A stretch of DNA of 64,000 nt from an uncultured Eubacterium sp. (GTDB lineage: Bacteria; Bacillota; Clostridia; Lachnospirales; Lachnospiraceae): NCBI GenBank assembly GCA_910584795.1, contig CAJUBZ010000006.1, positions 62,001 to 126,000 on the forward strand. The letters run 5' to 3'. Positions 50,163-60,700 of the stretch are shown piece after piece. The notes beneath the pieces were generated by a model. It saw only the letters and a list, made by a program, of their open reading frames with translations. It ran no database searches and had not been told where the DNA came from. The first letter of the stretch is position 1. Each line of letters begins with the position of its first letter. The translations under genes were made by a program, and so were the position numbers.

Positions 50163-51896
50163 TTGAATAGAGTAAGAACGATTCATAGGAAAATGCTGTT
50201 GATTTATGTCTGGGGTATTGCAATTTTCTGCATGCTTGTAGTAGGAAAACTGGCATACCTGATGATTTTTAAATCGGAGTACTACACAGAAAAGGCACTG
50301 GAAGTACAGGAAAGAGAAAGAAAAATAAAAGCTCCCAGAGGGCAGATATTAGATAGAAACGGTAAAGTCATTGCGAGTAATAAGACAGTGTGTACCGTTT
50401 CTGTTATATATAATCAGGTAAAAAATCCAGAGAAAGTTATAGAGATATTATCAAAAGAATTAGAATTAGATAAAAATGAGGTACAAAAGAAAGTTGAAAA
50501 AAGAAGTGTAAGGGAAAAAGTGAAGTCAAATGTTCCAAAAGAAACAGGGGATAAAATAAGGGAGTATAATCTGGCGGGAGTAAAGGTTGACGAAGATTAT
50601 AAAAGGTATTATCCTTATGAGAGCCTTGCTTCTAAAGTACTTGGTTTTACAGGAGCAGATAATCAGGGTATAATTGGACTGGAAGTTCAATATGAAAAAT
50701 ATTTAAAAGGTGTTGATGGAATGATTATGACACCTACAGATTCCAGAGGAATTGAAATGAAAAATGCATTGGAGCAGAGGCAGGAACCAATTTCAGGAAA
50801 TGATCTGGTGACCAGCATTGATGTAAATATTCAGCAATATGCAGAACAGATTGCATATAATACCATGGAGGCGAAACAGGCAAATTATGTATCTATTATT
50901 GTAATGAACCCTAATAATGGTGAAATATTAGCTATGGTAAATGCTCCGGAGTTTGACTTAAATAATCCTTATACTTTAAATTATCAGCTAAATGAGAATG
51001 TTTCTGGTAAAAAAAAGCAGGATTTATTAAATAAAATGTGGAGAAATCAATGTACAAATGATACATATGAACCTGGTTCCACATTTAAAGTGGTTACCGC
51101 TACAGCGGCATTAGAAAACAATGTTGTGAATCTGGATACACAATTTAGCTGTCCCGGTTTTCGTGTTGTAGATGACAGAAAAATCAGATGCCATAAAACC
51201 ACAGGTCATGGAAGTGAGGATTTTCTGCATGGAACTATGAACTCCTGTAATCCGGTATTTATTGATGTAGGAATGGAAGTAGGAGTGAAAAAGTTTTATG
51301 AGCAGATGAATAAATTAGGACTGATGAACAAAACAGGTATTGATGTTCCGGGAGAAGCAGGGACGATTATTCATCAAATAAAAAATGTAGGTAATGTGGA
51401 ACTTGCAACAATGTCATTTGGACAGTCGTTTCAGATAACTCCGATGCAATACCTTGTTGCTGCCAGTGCAGTGATTAATGGTGGAAAACTGGTAACGCCT
51501 CATTTCGCCGTACAGTCAGTAAATTCCAATGGAGAAGTAGTAGAAAAATTTCAATATAAAGAAAAAAAAGGTGTTGTATCAAAAAAAACATCTGATACAA
51601 TGAAATATGTGCTTGAAAAAGTAATATCTGAAGGAACAGGAAGTAAAGGAAAGGTCCAAGGATATAAAGTAGGTGGGAAGACAGCGACATCGCAAAAACT
51701 TCCCAGAGGTTCAGGAAAATATATTGCTTCTTTTATGGGATTTGCTCCGGCAGACAATCCGGAAGTCATTGCCATGGCAATCATTGATGAACCTAAGGGG
51801 ATATACTATGGCGGGCAGGTCGCTGCTCCGGTAATAAGCAGGCTATACAAAAATATTCTTCCGTATTTGCTGGAGGAAAAAGAACAAGGAGAATAA
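50163..51896 (+). CDS. Class B penicillin-binding protein (second; SpoVD/FtsI type, KTA motif)
   Basis: About 577 aa. Anchor at about 12-32, then dimerisation and transpeptidase domains: Ser306-x-x-Lys309 ('PGSTFKVV'), Ser361-Cys-Asn363 ('MNSCNPVF'), but Lys506-Thr-Ala508 ('GGKTATSQK') instead of KTG. The third motif lines the active site, so altered beta-lactam affinity is possible. TTG 50163 is the likely start because AGGGGT sits 6-7 nt upstream; ATG 50142 has no site. It is followed 1 nt later by mraY. Confidence 0.9.
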   Translation: MNRVRTIHRKMLLIYVWGIAIFCMLVVGKLAYLMIFKSEYYTEKALEVQERERKIKAPRGQILDRNGKVIASNKTVCTVSVIYNQVKNPEKVIEILSKELELDKNEVQKKVEKRSVREKVKSNVPKETGDKIREYNLAGVKVDEDYKRYYPYESLASKVLGFTGADNQGIIGLEVQYEKYLKGVDGMIMTPTDSRGIEMKNALEQRQEPISGNDLVTSIDVNIQQYAEQIAYNTMEAKQANYVSIIVMNPNNGEILAMVNAPEFDLNNPYTLNYQLNENVSGKKKQDLLNKMWRNQCTNDTYEPGSTFKVVTATAALENNVVNLDTQFSCPGFRVVDDRKIRCHKTTGHGSEDFLHGTMNSCNPVFIDVGMEVGVKKFYEQMNKLGLMNKTGIDVPGEAGTIIHQIKNVGNVELATMSFGQSFQITPMQYLVAASAVINGGKLVTPHFAVQSVNSNGEVVEKFQYKEKKGVVSKKTSDTMKYVLEKVISEGTGSKGKVQGYKVGGKTATSQKLPRGSGKYIASFMGFAPADNPEVIAMAIIDEPKGIYYGGQVAAPVISRLYKNILPYLLEEKEQGE

Positions 51897-51897
51897 A

Positions 51898-52878
51898 ATG
51901 AGCATAAGTACAACAATTATCGTGGCAATTATCATTTCGTTTGCAGTAAGTGTGATTTTATGTCCGATAGTAATACCAATGTTGAGAAAATTAAAGTTTG
52001 GACAATACATAAGAGAGGAAGGACCACAATCTCATCAGAGTAAGGCGGGAACTCCTACAATGGGAGGTATGATTATTCTTGCGAGTGTTATTATTACTTC
52101 TTTAATTTTTATGTTTGTAGGTAAAAATACAAAGATTATTCCCGTACTTTTTATGATTGTTGGATTTGGAATAATTGGTTTTGCAGATGATTATATTAAA
52201 GTAGTGAAAAAGAGAAATCTAGGATTGACAGAAATTCAAAAAATTGTTGCGCAGATTATAGTCACAGGAGTTTTCTGCTTTTATGTCATGAAATATTCAG
52301 GACTGGGAACCACGACAATTATTCCTTTTACAGGAGGAATGGAGATTACAATGCCGGTCTGGTTATTTATTCCATTTTTGTTTGTTGTAGTCTTGGGTAC
52401 GGTAAATGGTGCCAATTTAACAGATGGATTGGACGGATTGGCAACAAGTGTTACAATTATTATTTCCGTTTTTTATACGACAGTTGCTATAGGAACAGGT
52501 TTAGAACCTGTCTCGGCAGCATTGGTGGGTGCACTTTTAGGATTTTTCTTATATAATGTTTATCCGGCCAGAGTATTTATGGGTGATACAGGCTCTTTAG
52601 CCCTTGGTGGATTTGTTTCGGGCATGGCTTTTATGCTGAAAATGCCAATTTTTATTGTTATTATTGCATTTATATATTTGATTGAGGCTTTGTCTGATAT
52701 TATTCAGGTATCATGGTTTAAGTATACAAAAAAGAAATATGGAGAAGGAAGAAGAGTATTTAAAATGGCACCGCTGCATCATCATTTTCAGGAAAGTGGT
52801 TATGCGGAAACTCAGGTAGTTGCAGCCTTTGCTATTGTTACTGCAATTTTGTGTTTAGTAGCATATGCAGCGATGTAA
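51898..52878 (+). CDS. mraY: Phospho-MurNAc-pentapeptide transferase
   Basis: 326 aa, about ten membrane helices. Makes lipid I from UDP-MurNAc-pentapeptide and undecaprenyl phosphate. 'SKAGTPTMGGMII', 'FADDYIKVVKKRNLGL' (Asp pair), 'NGANLTDGLDGLATS', 'GDTGSLALGGFV' and 'APLHHHFQ' are intact. AAGGAG is upstream of ATG 51898. murE and murF, expected just before it in many genomes, are not here. Confidence 0.98.
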   Translation: MSISTTIIVAIIISFAVSVILCPIVIPMLRKLKFGQYIREEGPQSHQSKAGTPTMGGMIILASVIITSLIFMFVGKNTKIIPVLFMIVGFGIIGFADDYIKVVKKRNLGLTEIQKIVAQIIVTGVFCFYVMKYSGLGTTTIIPFTGGMEITMPVWLFIPFLFVVVLGTVNGANLTDGLDGLATSVTIIISVFYTTVAIGTGLEPVSAALVGALLGFFLYNVYPARVFMGDTGSLALGGFVSGMAFMLKMPIFIVIIAFIYLIEALSDIIQVSWFKYTKKKYGEGRRVFKMAPLHHHFQESGYAETQVVAAFAIVTAILCLVAYAAM

Positions 52879-52900
52879 AAAATTAAAGTGGAGTGAGAAT

Positions 52901-54262
52901 ATGGAGCTGAAAGATAAAAATGTTTTGGTGGCAGGTTCCGGAAAAAGTGGAATCAGTGCTGCGAATTTATTAAAAAAAGTGGAAGCAAATGTTACCATTT
53001 ACGACGGAAATGAAAGTTTAGAAAAAGAGTTTGTGTTATCAAAATTAAACGATAAAAGTAATGTAGAGGTTATTTTGGGGGAACTTCCTGCAAAAGTCAT
53101 TCAAAATACAGATTTGATGATTTTGAGTCCCGGAATTGCCATAGATGCCCCTTTTGTAAATGCAGTGAGAAATGCAGGAGTCCCTATTTGGGGAGAGATC
53201 GAACTTGCATATGTTGTGGGAAAGGGAAAGATTGCTGCAATTACAGGAACGAATGGAAAAACAACTACTACAGCATTAGTCGGTGAGATTTTGGCGGCAT
53301 ACTATGAAGATGTAAAGGTGGTTGGTAATATAGGAACTCCATATACACAAACAGCTTTTAATTCTACAGATGATACAGTGACTGTTGCGGAAATCAGCAG
53401 TTTTCAGCTGGAAACAATACATACATTTCAACCGAATGTCAGTGCGGTATTAAATATTACTCCAGACCATTTGAACAGACATTATACAATGGAGTGCTAT
53501 ACAGATGTTAAAATGGATATTACAAAGAATCAGCCGAAGAATGCTCCGGTAATCTTAAATTATGAAGATGACATATTGAGGGAATATGCTCCAAAGCTAC
53601 ATAATAAAATTATCTGGTTCAGCAGTAAACGGAAATTGGAAGAAGGAATCTATCTCGATGGAAAAAATATTATATATGCTGTGGGTAGTGATAAACAGAT
53701 TGTTACAACAATAGAAGATACTACTTTGGTTGGAATCCATAATACAGAGAATATTATGGCCGCTATTGGCATAGCAATGAATATGGGGGTTCCGGCAGAG
53801 ACAATTAAAGAAGCAATCAGGAATTTTAAAGCCGTAGAGCATAGAATAGAATATGTAGATACGATTGAAGATGTTATATATTACAATGACTCTAAAGGAA
53901 CCAATACTGATGCATCAGTCAAGGCGATTCAGGCGATGTCCAGACCGACGATACTAATTGCCGGAGGATATGATAAAAAAGTTTCATTTGATGACTGGGC
54001 AAAAGAGTTGGAAGGCAAAATCAAATGTCTGGTACTGTTGGGTGAAACAGCTGGGCAGATTGCAGATGCAGTAAGAAAATATGGATATGATAATATTATT
54101 TTTACACATTCTTTAGAAGAAGCAGTTCAGGTATGTTATGACAAAGCAGTCTCAGGAGATGCAGTGTTGTTATCACCGGCATGTGCCAGCTGGGATATGT
54201 TCGACTGTTACGAACAGCGTGGAGATATGTTTAAAGAGTTTGTAAAGAAGTTAAAGAAATAG
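52901..54262 (+). CDS. murD: UDP-MurNAc-alanine--D-glutamate ligase
   Basis: 453 aa. Adds D-Glu in the cytoplasm. Rossmann-like N-terminus ('VLVAGSGKSGISAANLL'), ATP loop 'AITGTNGKTTTTALVG', 'SSFQLETI', 'NITPDHLNRH', 'YYNDSKGTNTDASVKA' and 'LLSPACASWDMF' are MurD-specific. ATG 52901 with GTGGAGTGAG upstream; a frame extending into mraY is not used. Confidence 0.97.
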   Translation: MELKDKNVLVAGSGKSGISAANLLKKVEANVTIYDGNESLEKEFVLSKLNDKSNVEVILGELPAKVIQNTDLMILSPGIAIDAPFVNAVRNAGVPIWGEIELAYVVGKGKIAAITGTNGKTTTTALVGEILAAYYEDVKVVGNIGTPYTQTAFNSTDDTVTVAEISSFQLETIHTFQPNVSAVLNITPDHLNRHYTMECYTDVKMDITKNQPKNAPVILNYEDDILREYAPKLHNKIIWFSSKRKLEEGIYLDGKNIIYAVGSDKQIVTTIEDTTLVGIHNTENIMAAIGIAMNMGVPAETIKEAIRNFKAVEHRIEYVDTIEDVIYYNDSKGTNTDASVKAIQAMSRPTILIAGGYDKKVSFDDWAKELEGKIKCLVLLGETAGQIADAVRKYGYDNIIFTHSLEEAVQVCYDKAVSGDAVLLSPACASWDMFDCYEQRGDMFKEFVKKLKK

Positions 54263-54286
54263 AATGAAAATCTTGGAGTTGGTATC

Positions 54287-55465
54287 GTGAAAAAAGAATA
54301 TGATCCGGTTTCCGGAGAAGAAAAAGTAGTACAAAAAAGAAAAAAACGTAAGTCAGACAGCTATTTTGATTATAGCTTACTTTTTGTATGGATTTTTATT
54401 ATGCTTTTGGGCTATGTTCTTTTGTATAGTGCAAGTTCATATACTGCACTAAATAAATATAATGATTCAACTCATTTCTTAAAAAATCAATTAAAAGCGA
54501 CAGTTATGGGATGTGTTATAATGATACCGGCAATATTAATTGATTATAGATTCTGGAGAAAGTTTCATAAATTAATTTATATTGGTTCCATAGCAACTGT
54601 TGTATTGGTAATTACACCTCTTGGAGTAGAGGCAAATGGAGCCAGAAGATGGGTTGATCTGGCAGTTATTCAGTTTCAGCCGGCAGAATTAGTAAAAATA
54701 GCAGTGATAATTCTTACAGCACATATGCTGGCAAAATGTGGTAGTACAGCGTTGAAACGAGGTAAAATATGTTGGCAGATTTACAGTTTCTCCATTCTTG
54801 GAGCAGGATTGTTGTTTGTTCTAACGTCTAATTTGAGTTCGGCGATTATTGTATTGGGAATCAGTGCTATCATGTTGATTGTAGCAGGTGCCTGCAAATA
54901 TTTTACGGGAGTAATCATTGGTGGAATTGGTGTCGGAATAGTATCGTTGTTCTTTTTAGGACAGTTTTCAGATTTGGGATTCCGTTTCAGTCGTATTGCA
55001 GTCTGGAGAAATCCTGAGGCTTATATGGACGGTACAGGATATCAGGTAATGCAGGGACTATATGCCATTGGGTCTGGAGGGCTGTTTGGAAAAGGACTGG
55101 GGCAGAGTGCCCAGAAGCTGGGCTTTGTGCCAGAGGCAACGAATGATATGATATTTTCTATTATCTGCGAAGAGTTGGGAATATTTGGAGCTGTCTGTAT
55201 TATTGCATTATTTATTTTTATGTTAAGGCGGATGCGGGTGGTGGCGAGTAATGCACCAGATTTATTTGGATCGATGCTGGTTGTAGGAATATTGGCACAT
55301 ATTTCCATACAGGTAGTTTTAAATATTGCGGTTGTAACAAACTTTATTCCTAATACAGGAGTGTCCCTTCCGTTTATCAGTTATGGTGGAACGTCATTGT
55401 TGTTTTTGATGTTGGAAATGGGATTGGTATTATCTGTTTCAAGAAGGATAAAAAGAATTCGGTAA
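54287..55465 (+). CDS. ftsW: Lipid II polymerase FtsW (SEDS family)
   Basis: 392 aa, about ten membrane helices. SEDS glycosyltransferase working with a class B PBP. 'GARRWVDLAVIQFQPAELVKI' (catalytic Asp region), 'GTGYQVMQGLYAIGSGG', 'EATNDMIFSIICEELG' and 'LPFISYGGTSLL' are the family motifs. GTG start at 54287 with GGAG upstream. SpoVE is a close paralogue; context does not separate the two. murG usually follows in Bacillus; here ftsQ does. Confidence 0.95.
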   Translation: MKKEYDPVSGEEKVVQKRKKRKSDSYFDYSLLFVWIFIMLLGYVLLYSASSYTALNKYNDSTHFLKNQLKATVMGCVIMIPAILIDYRFWRKFHKLIYIGSIATVVLVITPLGVEANGARRWVDLAVIQFQPAELVKIAVIILTAHMLAKCGSTALKRGKICWQIYSFSILGAGLLFVLTSNLSSAIIVLGISAIMLIVAGACKYFTGVIIGGIGVGIVSLFFLGQFSDLGFRFSRIAVWRNPEAYMDGTGYQVMQGLYAIGSGGLFGKGLGQSAQKLGFVPEATNDMIFSIICEELGIFGAVCIIALFIFMLRRMRVVASNAPDLFGSMLVVGILAHISIQVVLNIAVVTNFIPNTGVSLPFISYGGTSLLFLMLEMGLVLSVSRRIKRIR

Positions 55466-55483
55466 TAACTGGGAGTGTAATGT

Positions 55484-56254
55484 ATGAGACAAACCAGAAA
55501 GTTAAAAAGAAAAAGAAGAAGACGCTTGAAAAAAGGAGTTAAAATATTTTTAATTGGTTTCAGTGCTTTAATAGCATTGATTATGATTGTCATGTTTGGA
55601 TTTCAATTACAGAATGTGAAAATTTCTCTCGATTTGGGGCAGTATACAAGTCAGGAAGTGAAATCTTATATGGATGCAAAGGGGATTGATAATACTCTGA
55701 TGTTCTGGCTGAAGAATAAAACAGGTCATAGTGTCAGACTGGAATTGTTAGAAGAATATGATGTTAAAATCCGTTCTCCGTTTTCAGTAAAGATTATTGG
55801 ATATGAAAAAAAACTTAAGGGTTTCGTTCAAAAAGATGATATGAATTATTATTTTGATGAAAATGGTTCGGTATTAAAAATCAGTCAGGACAAAATTAAG
55901 GATATTCCAGTTGTTGATGGATTAGAGGTAAAAGGATTAAAAATATACGAAAAAATCAAAGTGACGGATAAGAAGTCGCTACAATCCTTATTAGATGTTA
56001 CTTCCAGTATTGAAAAGTATAGTTTTCCTGTAAAAAGAATAAAAATAAATTCGTCCAATGAGGTAACGATATATATTAAAAAGGTTCAGGTTCAGTTGGG
56101 AAAGACTATGAATCTGGACAAAAAGTTAGAAGCGTTAAATGATATGTATAGTAAAGTCATACAGCAGAGTGGGATATTGAATATGAAGTATGCCAGTGAA
56201 GATGGCAGTTATACATTGAAAAAAACACAAAAAAAACATACAGAAAATAAATAA
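55484..56254 (+). CDS. ftsQ: Cell division protein FtsQ/DivIB
   Basis: 256 aa. A very basic N-terminus (KLKRKRRRRLKKG), one membrane helix (about 20-41), a POTRA-like domain (about 42-115) and the beta domain ('YYFDENGSVLKI'), then a basic tail. It scaffolds FtsL/DivIC and the septal PBP. Weakly conserved in sequence; called on layout, size and position before ftsZ. Start ATG 55484 with GGGAG. Confidence 0.85.
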   Translation: MRQTRKLKRKRRRRLKKGVKIFLIGFSALIALIMIVMFGFQLQNVKISLDLGQYTSQEVKSYMDAKGIDNTLMFWLKNKTGHSVRLELLEEYDVKIRSPFSVKIIGYEKKLKGFVQKDDMNYYFDENGSVLKISQDKIKDIPVVDGLEVKGLKIYEKIKVTDKKSLQSLLDVTSSIEKYSFPVKRIKINSSNEVTIYIKKVQVQLGKTMNLDKKLEALNDMYSKVIQQSGILNMKYASEDGSYTLKKTQKKHTENK

Positions 56255-56258
56255 AAGT

Positions 56259-56287
56259 ATTGATATTTTCTTAAAATGATTATATTA
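56259..56287 (+). promoter_or_regulatory. ftsZ promoter
   Basis: TTGATA (56259-56264), 17 bp, TATTAT (56282-56287). A 6-bp hairpin, gtccac-caatt-gtggac (56311-56327), lies in the roughly 70-nt leader before the ribosome binding site. Confidence 0.7.
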
Positions 56288-56366
56288 TAGAGTATATGTG
56301 GCTAATATTATGTCCACCAATTGTGGACAAGCTAAAATTAATGGAAAAACGAAGGAGGATAAACTC

Positions 56367-57500
56367 TTGTTAGAAATTACTACAAACGAAAGTGAAGCGG
56401 TAGCAAAGATTATAGTTGTAGGCGTTGGTGGAGCAGGAAACAATGCCGTAAATAGAATGATAGATGAAAATATCGGTGGTGTTGAGTTTATATCTGTAAA
56501 TTCAGATGCACAGGTATTAAAAAGAAGTAAGGCGCCAACTACGTTGCAGATTGGTGAGAAGATTACAAAAGGTCTTGGAGCAGGAGCAAAGCCTGAAGTT
56601 GGTGAAGCGGCTGCAGAGGAGAATGTTGAAGAGTTATCCCAGTTGTTAAAGGGTGCTGACATGGTGTTCGTAACATGTGGTATGGGTGGTGGTACCGGTA
56701 CAGGTGCTGCACCGGTGGTTGCTCGTGTTGCAAGAGAGCAGGGAGCACTTACAGTAGGCGTTGTTACAAAGCCTTTTAGATTTGAATCAAAGACACGTAT
56801 GAACAATGCTCTTGCCGGAATTGGCAGATTAAAACCAAATGTAGATACATTGATTGTTATTCCGAATGATAAATTGTTAGAAATTGTAGATAAGAGAACA
56901 ACAATGCCAGAAGCATTAAAGAAGGCTGATGAGGTTTTACAGCAGTCTGTTCAGGGTATTACAGATTTAATTAACGTACCGGCATTGATTAACCTTGACT
57001 TTGCTGATGTACAGACAGTTATGAGAGATGCAGGCATTGCTCATATCGGTATTGGTGAGGCAACTGGTGATGAGAAGGCTTCAGAGGCTGTACAGCAGGC
57101 TGTTACATCTCCACTTCTTGAGACAAACATTGACGGAGCTAAGAATGTTATTATTAATATCACTGGTGATGTGAGCTTGTTCGAAGCAAACGAAGCTGCA
57201 AGTTATGTACAGGAACTTGCAGGGGATGAGGCAAATATCATCTTTGGTGTAAGATATGATGACTCTTATCCGGATGAATGTTCCATTACAGTTATGGCAA
57301 CAGGAATTGGTGATACTGATGCACCGAAGGCTGCACCGTTTGGAATGGGTGGTGTCAAGAAGTCATTCACATATAATGCTACATCTTCAGCTTCAGCATC
57401 AAGAGCTGATATGGGAAGAGATACACATGCTGTGTCACAGCCACAGAGTAATGTTGAAGAAAAACCATTAAACATACCAGATTTCTTAAGAAATCGATAA
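56367..57500 (+). CDS. ftsZ: Cell division GTPase FtsZ
   Basis: 377 aa tubulin-like GTPase forming the Z ring. 'VGVGGAGNNAVNRM', the tubulin signature 'GGGTGTGAAPVVA', 'NDKLLE', and the C-terminal partner peptide 'LNIPDFLRNR' are present; a short linker precedes it. TTG 56367 is chosen as start because AAGGAGG (56352-56358) is 8 nt upstream and it yields the usual 'MLEITTNESEAVAKI'; the frame is open further upstream. It has its own promoter. ftsA is not adjacent. Confidence 0.97.
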   Translation: MLEITTNESEAVAKIIVVGVGGAGNNAVNRMIDENIGGVEFISVNSDAQVLKRSKAPTTLQIGEKITKGLGAGAKPEVGEAAAEENVEELSQLLKGADMVFVTCGMGGGTGTGAAPVVARVAREQGALTVGVVTKPFRFESKTRMNNALAGIGRLKPNVDTLIVIPNDKLLEIVDKRTTMPEALKKADEVLQQSVQGITDLINVPALINLDFADVQTVMRDAGIAHIGIGEATGDEKASEAVQQAVTSPLLETNIDGAKNVIINITGDVSLFEANEAASYVQELAGDEANIIFGVRYDDSYPDECSITVMATGIGDTDAPKAAPFGMGGVKKSFTYNATSSASASRADMGRDTHAVSQPQSNVEEKPLNIPDFLRNR

Positions 57501-57535
57501 GCACAGATTAATATTGGATTGTGTATAAATTATAA

Positions 57536-57582
57536 GAAGAAAATTCTCTTGAAAGAAACCTTTCGCTGAGAGTTTTCTTTTT
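57536..57582 (+). terminator. Terminator of ftsZ
   Basis: agaaaattctc pairs with gagagttttct (with one bulge), containing an inner gaaag/ctttc hairpin, followed by TTTTTAG. Confidence 0.75.
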
Positions 57583-57588
57583 AGTTTG

Positions 57589-57702
57589 CAAATAAAAATA
57601 TTTTTATTTTGGTATGAATTAAAATGTTTTTGTTGTTCGGATGTGAAAAAAGTATGCATAATTAAAGAGAACTTTTTTGATGATACAAATAAAAATATTT
57701 TT
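57589..57702 (+). repeat. 17-nt direct repeat upstream of the GH81 gene
   Basis: caaataaaaatattttt occurs at 57589-57605 and 57686-57702, 97 nt apart, with a looser third version near 57716. AT-rich, so chance is possible; position suggests a regulatory site. Confidence 0.5.
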
Positions 57703-57732
57703 TTAGAACTATAACTAAAATATTTTTTATTC

Positions 57733-57761
57733 TTGAGATATATTAATAAAAAAATTATAAT
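57733..57761 (+). promoter_or_regulatory. Promoter of the GH81 gene
   Basis: TTGAGA (57733-57738), 17 bp, TATAAT (57756-57761), giving a leader of about 25 nt. Confidence 0.7.
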
Positions 57762-57792
57762 ATAAGAGATAAATACAATAGGAGGAAATATC

Positions 57793-60700
57793 ATGAGAAG
57801 TTTATGGAAGAAAGTTACATCTGTTGTTTTAGTGGCAGCAATGATTGTAACTATTTGTCCGCAGGGAAAGTTATTTAATATTAACGCAGATGATATTAAC
57901 GAGCCATATAATATTTCATATGGCAGACCGGTATATGCCAGTTCACAAAATGGTAATGATGCACCGGAAAATGCTGTAGATGGCGATGATAAAAGCAGAT
58001 GGCAGGCAGCACAAAGTGATAAAAACGAATGGTTTTATGTTGATCTTGGAAAGGAAGCAAATATAGATCATTTATACATACATTGGGAAGCTGCAAGGGC
58101 AAAATCTTATGAAATCCAGTTTTCAAATGATGAGGAAAATTGGAATACTGTATATACAAAGGGGAAAGGTCAGCAGACTACACCGACTGAACCAACAGGC
58201 ATGAGTATTTCGTATGAAGTACAGAAGATGGCTGATGGTGTAGGAACGATATTGGCACATTGGACGAGTGTTGACAATGCCACATATGCGGTTTATGTAG
58301 ATGAAGTTGGTGAGGATCATTATGCTACAGCGCCAGATGGCTACAAATTTTCGAATCATGGACCTAATCAGGGGCAGATGAATTTGAGTCAGGGAATGCA
58401 TAAACTCATTGTAATTGCCTTAGACAAGGATACAAAGCAGGAAGTTGGTCGCGGCGAAATGGATATCGAAGTAGAAGAAGGCGCCGGCGGAGAAGAAGAG
58501 GAAGAAGAAACTTCAGGTGAAATTGTAGATAAATCAAAGGAAACAATTACTTTTAATGAGTTGACAACAGAACAGAAAAAAGCAAGATATGTAAGAATTG
58601 TATGTACAGAAAGAAGTATTGACTATGGTTGCTCTTTCTATGAATTTCAGGTCTATGGTACAGATGGTATGGTAAAAAGGCCGGAAGATTACGGTACAAA
58701 CCTTGCATTAAATAAAACAGTAACAGCAAAATATAATGATGTTATACAAGATGGTAATGTTATCAGACAGGTTAATGTAAGAGATGAATGGTGGATGTAT
58801 GACAGCGACGGTAATTTAATGGAGGGTGCTTATGACAATGTAAAGCCGGAAAATGCTGTAGATGGAAATTCAAATACCACGTGGACATCTTATCAGGGGG
58901 ATGACCAATGGATTTATGTAGATTTGGAAAAAGAGTATACAATTGGACGAGTTGTTCTCAATTGGAATGCGGATGCAGGAAAAATTTACGATGTACAGGT
59001 ATCCAGTGATGCTAAAAATTGGAAAACAGTGCATAGAGTTTTAAAAGGTTCAGCTTATAAGAAAGACAACTTTACAATGTATCAGGAAAATGTACGATAC
59101 GTTAGGATGTTTGGATATACAAAGGTAGAACATGGAAGTGGATTTGGTGTATCTGATTTTGAAGTATATGAGTATAGAGAGGGAGACAGCAAAGAAAATG
59201 AAACCATCCCTGAACTTCCAAAGAGAGAGATTATCAGTAATCCAAATGGTAAAGGATCATATGTATCAGGAGAAATGTACAATGAGAAAAATAAACTTCC
59301 AACGTTTGTTAATGAGGAAAATGTTAAGACACCAGTAGACTCTAACAGTTGGTGGTCTTCCGCAATGATACAGGTATATAGCAATTTACTGTGTTCTACA
59401 CCACTCAAGACAAATTTTTCAAAGAAAGGTCTTGGAGTGCTTACGGCAACCGCAGGCTGGGTAGGCGTTCGAACAGAAAATGATCTGGGAACAGACCAGA
59501 GTACAGAAACAGGAAGAGATTTTTATATTACACCAGAGAATTTTGATGCGAATTCAGGATATGACAGGGTAGAAGATTATGGTGATTATTCTGTTAAATT
59601 AGGATTGATGGATGACAATGAACTTCAGATGACATCAACAGTTGTAAAAGGCTCTCCTTACATATTCAGTGAATTTTGTAATAATACAGTGGCTTACATC
59701 AGTGGTTCAACAATTACTGAACTCTTTGATGGAAATGGAAATCCAATTTTAGCGAATAAAGGTGATACAGTAATAACTGATCATATTGGATTTACATCCG
59801 TAGATGAGGAAAATGCAAAAGCAAAGAATGACGGAGCATACTATTGTGTGAATGTTCCTGAGGGGACTCAGTTTAAGGTAATGGTAGCCGGTTCTAATTA
59901 TAAGATTAAGGTTACATTCCCTTCCGCAAAAGAGAATTATATGTCAGTGGCGGCAATGACAAAGAAAACAGATATTGACAGTTATTACAAACATGGATAT
60001 GCATTTGTAACAAATACACATGTGGATTATTCTTATAATCATGACAATTCAAAGATTATTACAACATATACAGCAACAACGGAAGTTAAGAGAAGTGGTT
60101 TTTCAAATGTGACAATGCATTGTATGTTCCCTCATCAGTGGAAACATACAGATGAAGCAGATAATCCTGTGGCTGTATATCCATCAATTCGTGGTGACAT
60201 GAAATCAATTTGGGCAAATGTATATCATACGACACAGCAGTTTTCAGGATTGCTCCCAACCTTTGCAAAGCCGGATAGCGAGATGTTTAACAATGAAGAA
60301 ATGATTGATTATCTCAATCAGGTAGTTGCTTCAAAAGTAAATGCAGCACCGGTATCAGATGCATACTGGGAAGGAAAGAATGTACATCCGCTTGCAATAA
60401 GTGCAATTATGGCAGATCAGCTGGGTGAAACAGAAATAAAAGAAAAATTACTTGCAAAATTAAAGAGCATTATGGTTGACTGGTTCAATTATGATGGAGA
60501 AGATGATAGATGTTATCTGATTTATAATAAGGATTGGGGTACTGTATATTATCCGGATAGTGCATATGGTGCTAATGCAGCAATCTGTGACCACCATTTT
60601 ACATATGGTTATTTTATGTTTGGAGCGGCAGTACTTGCAACATACGATAAAGAGTTTTATAACGAGTACAAAGATATGGTAGAGATCCTTGTAAGAGATT

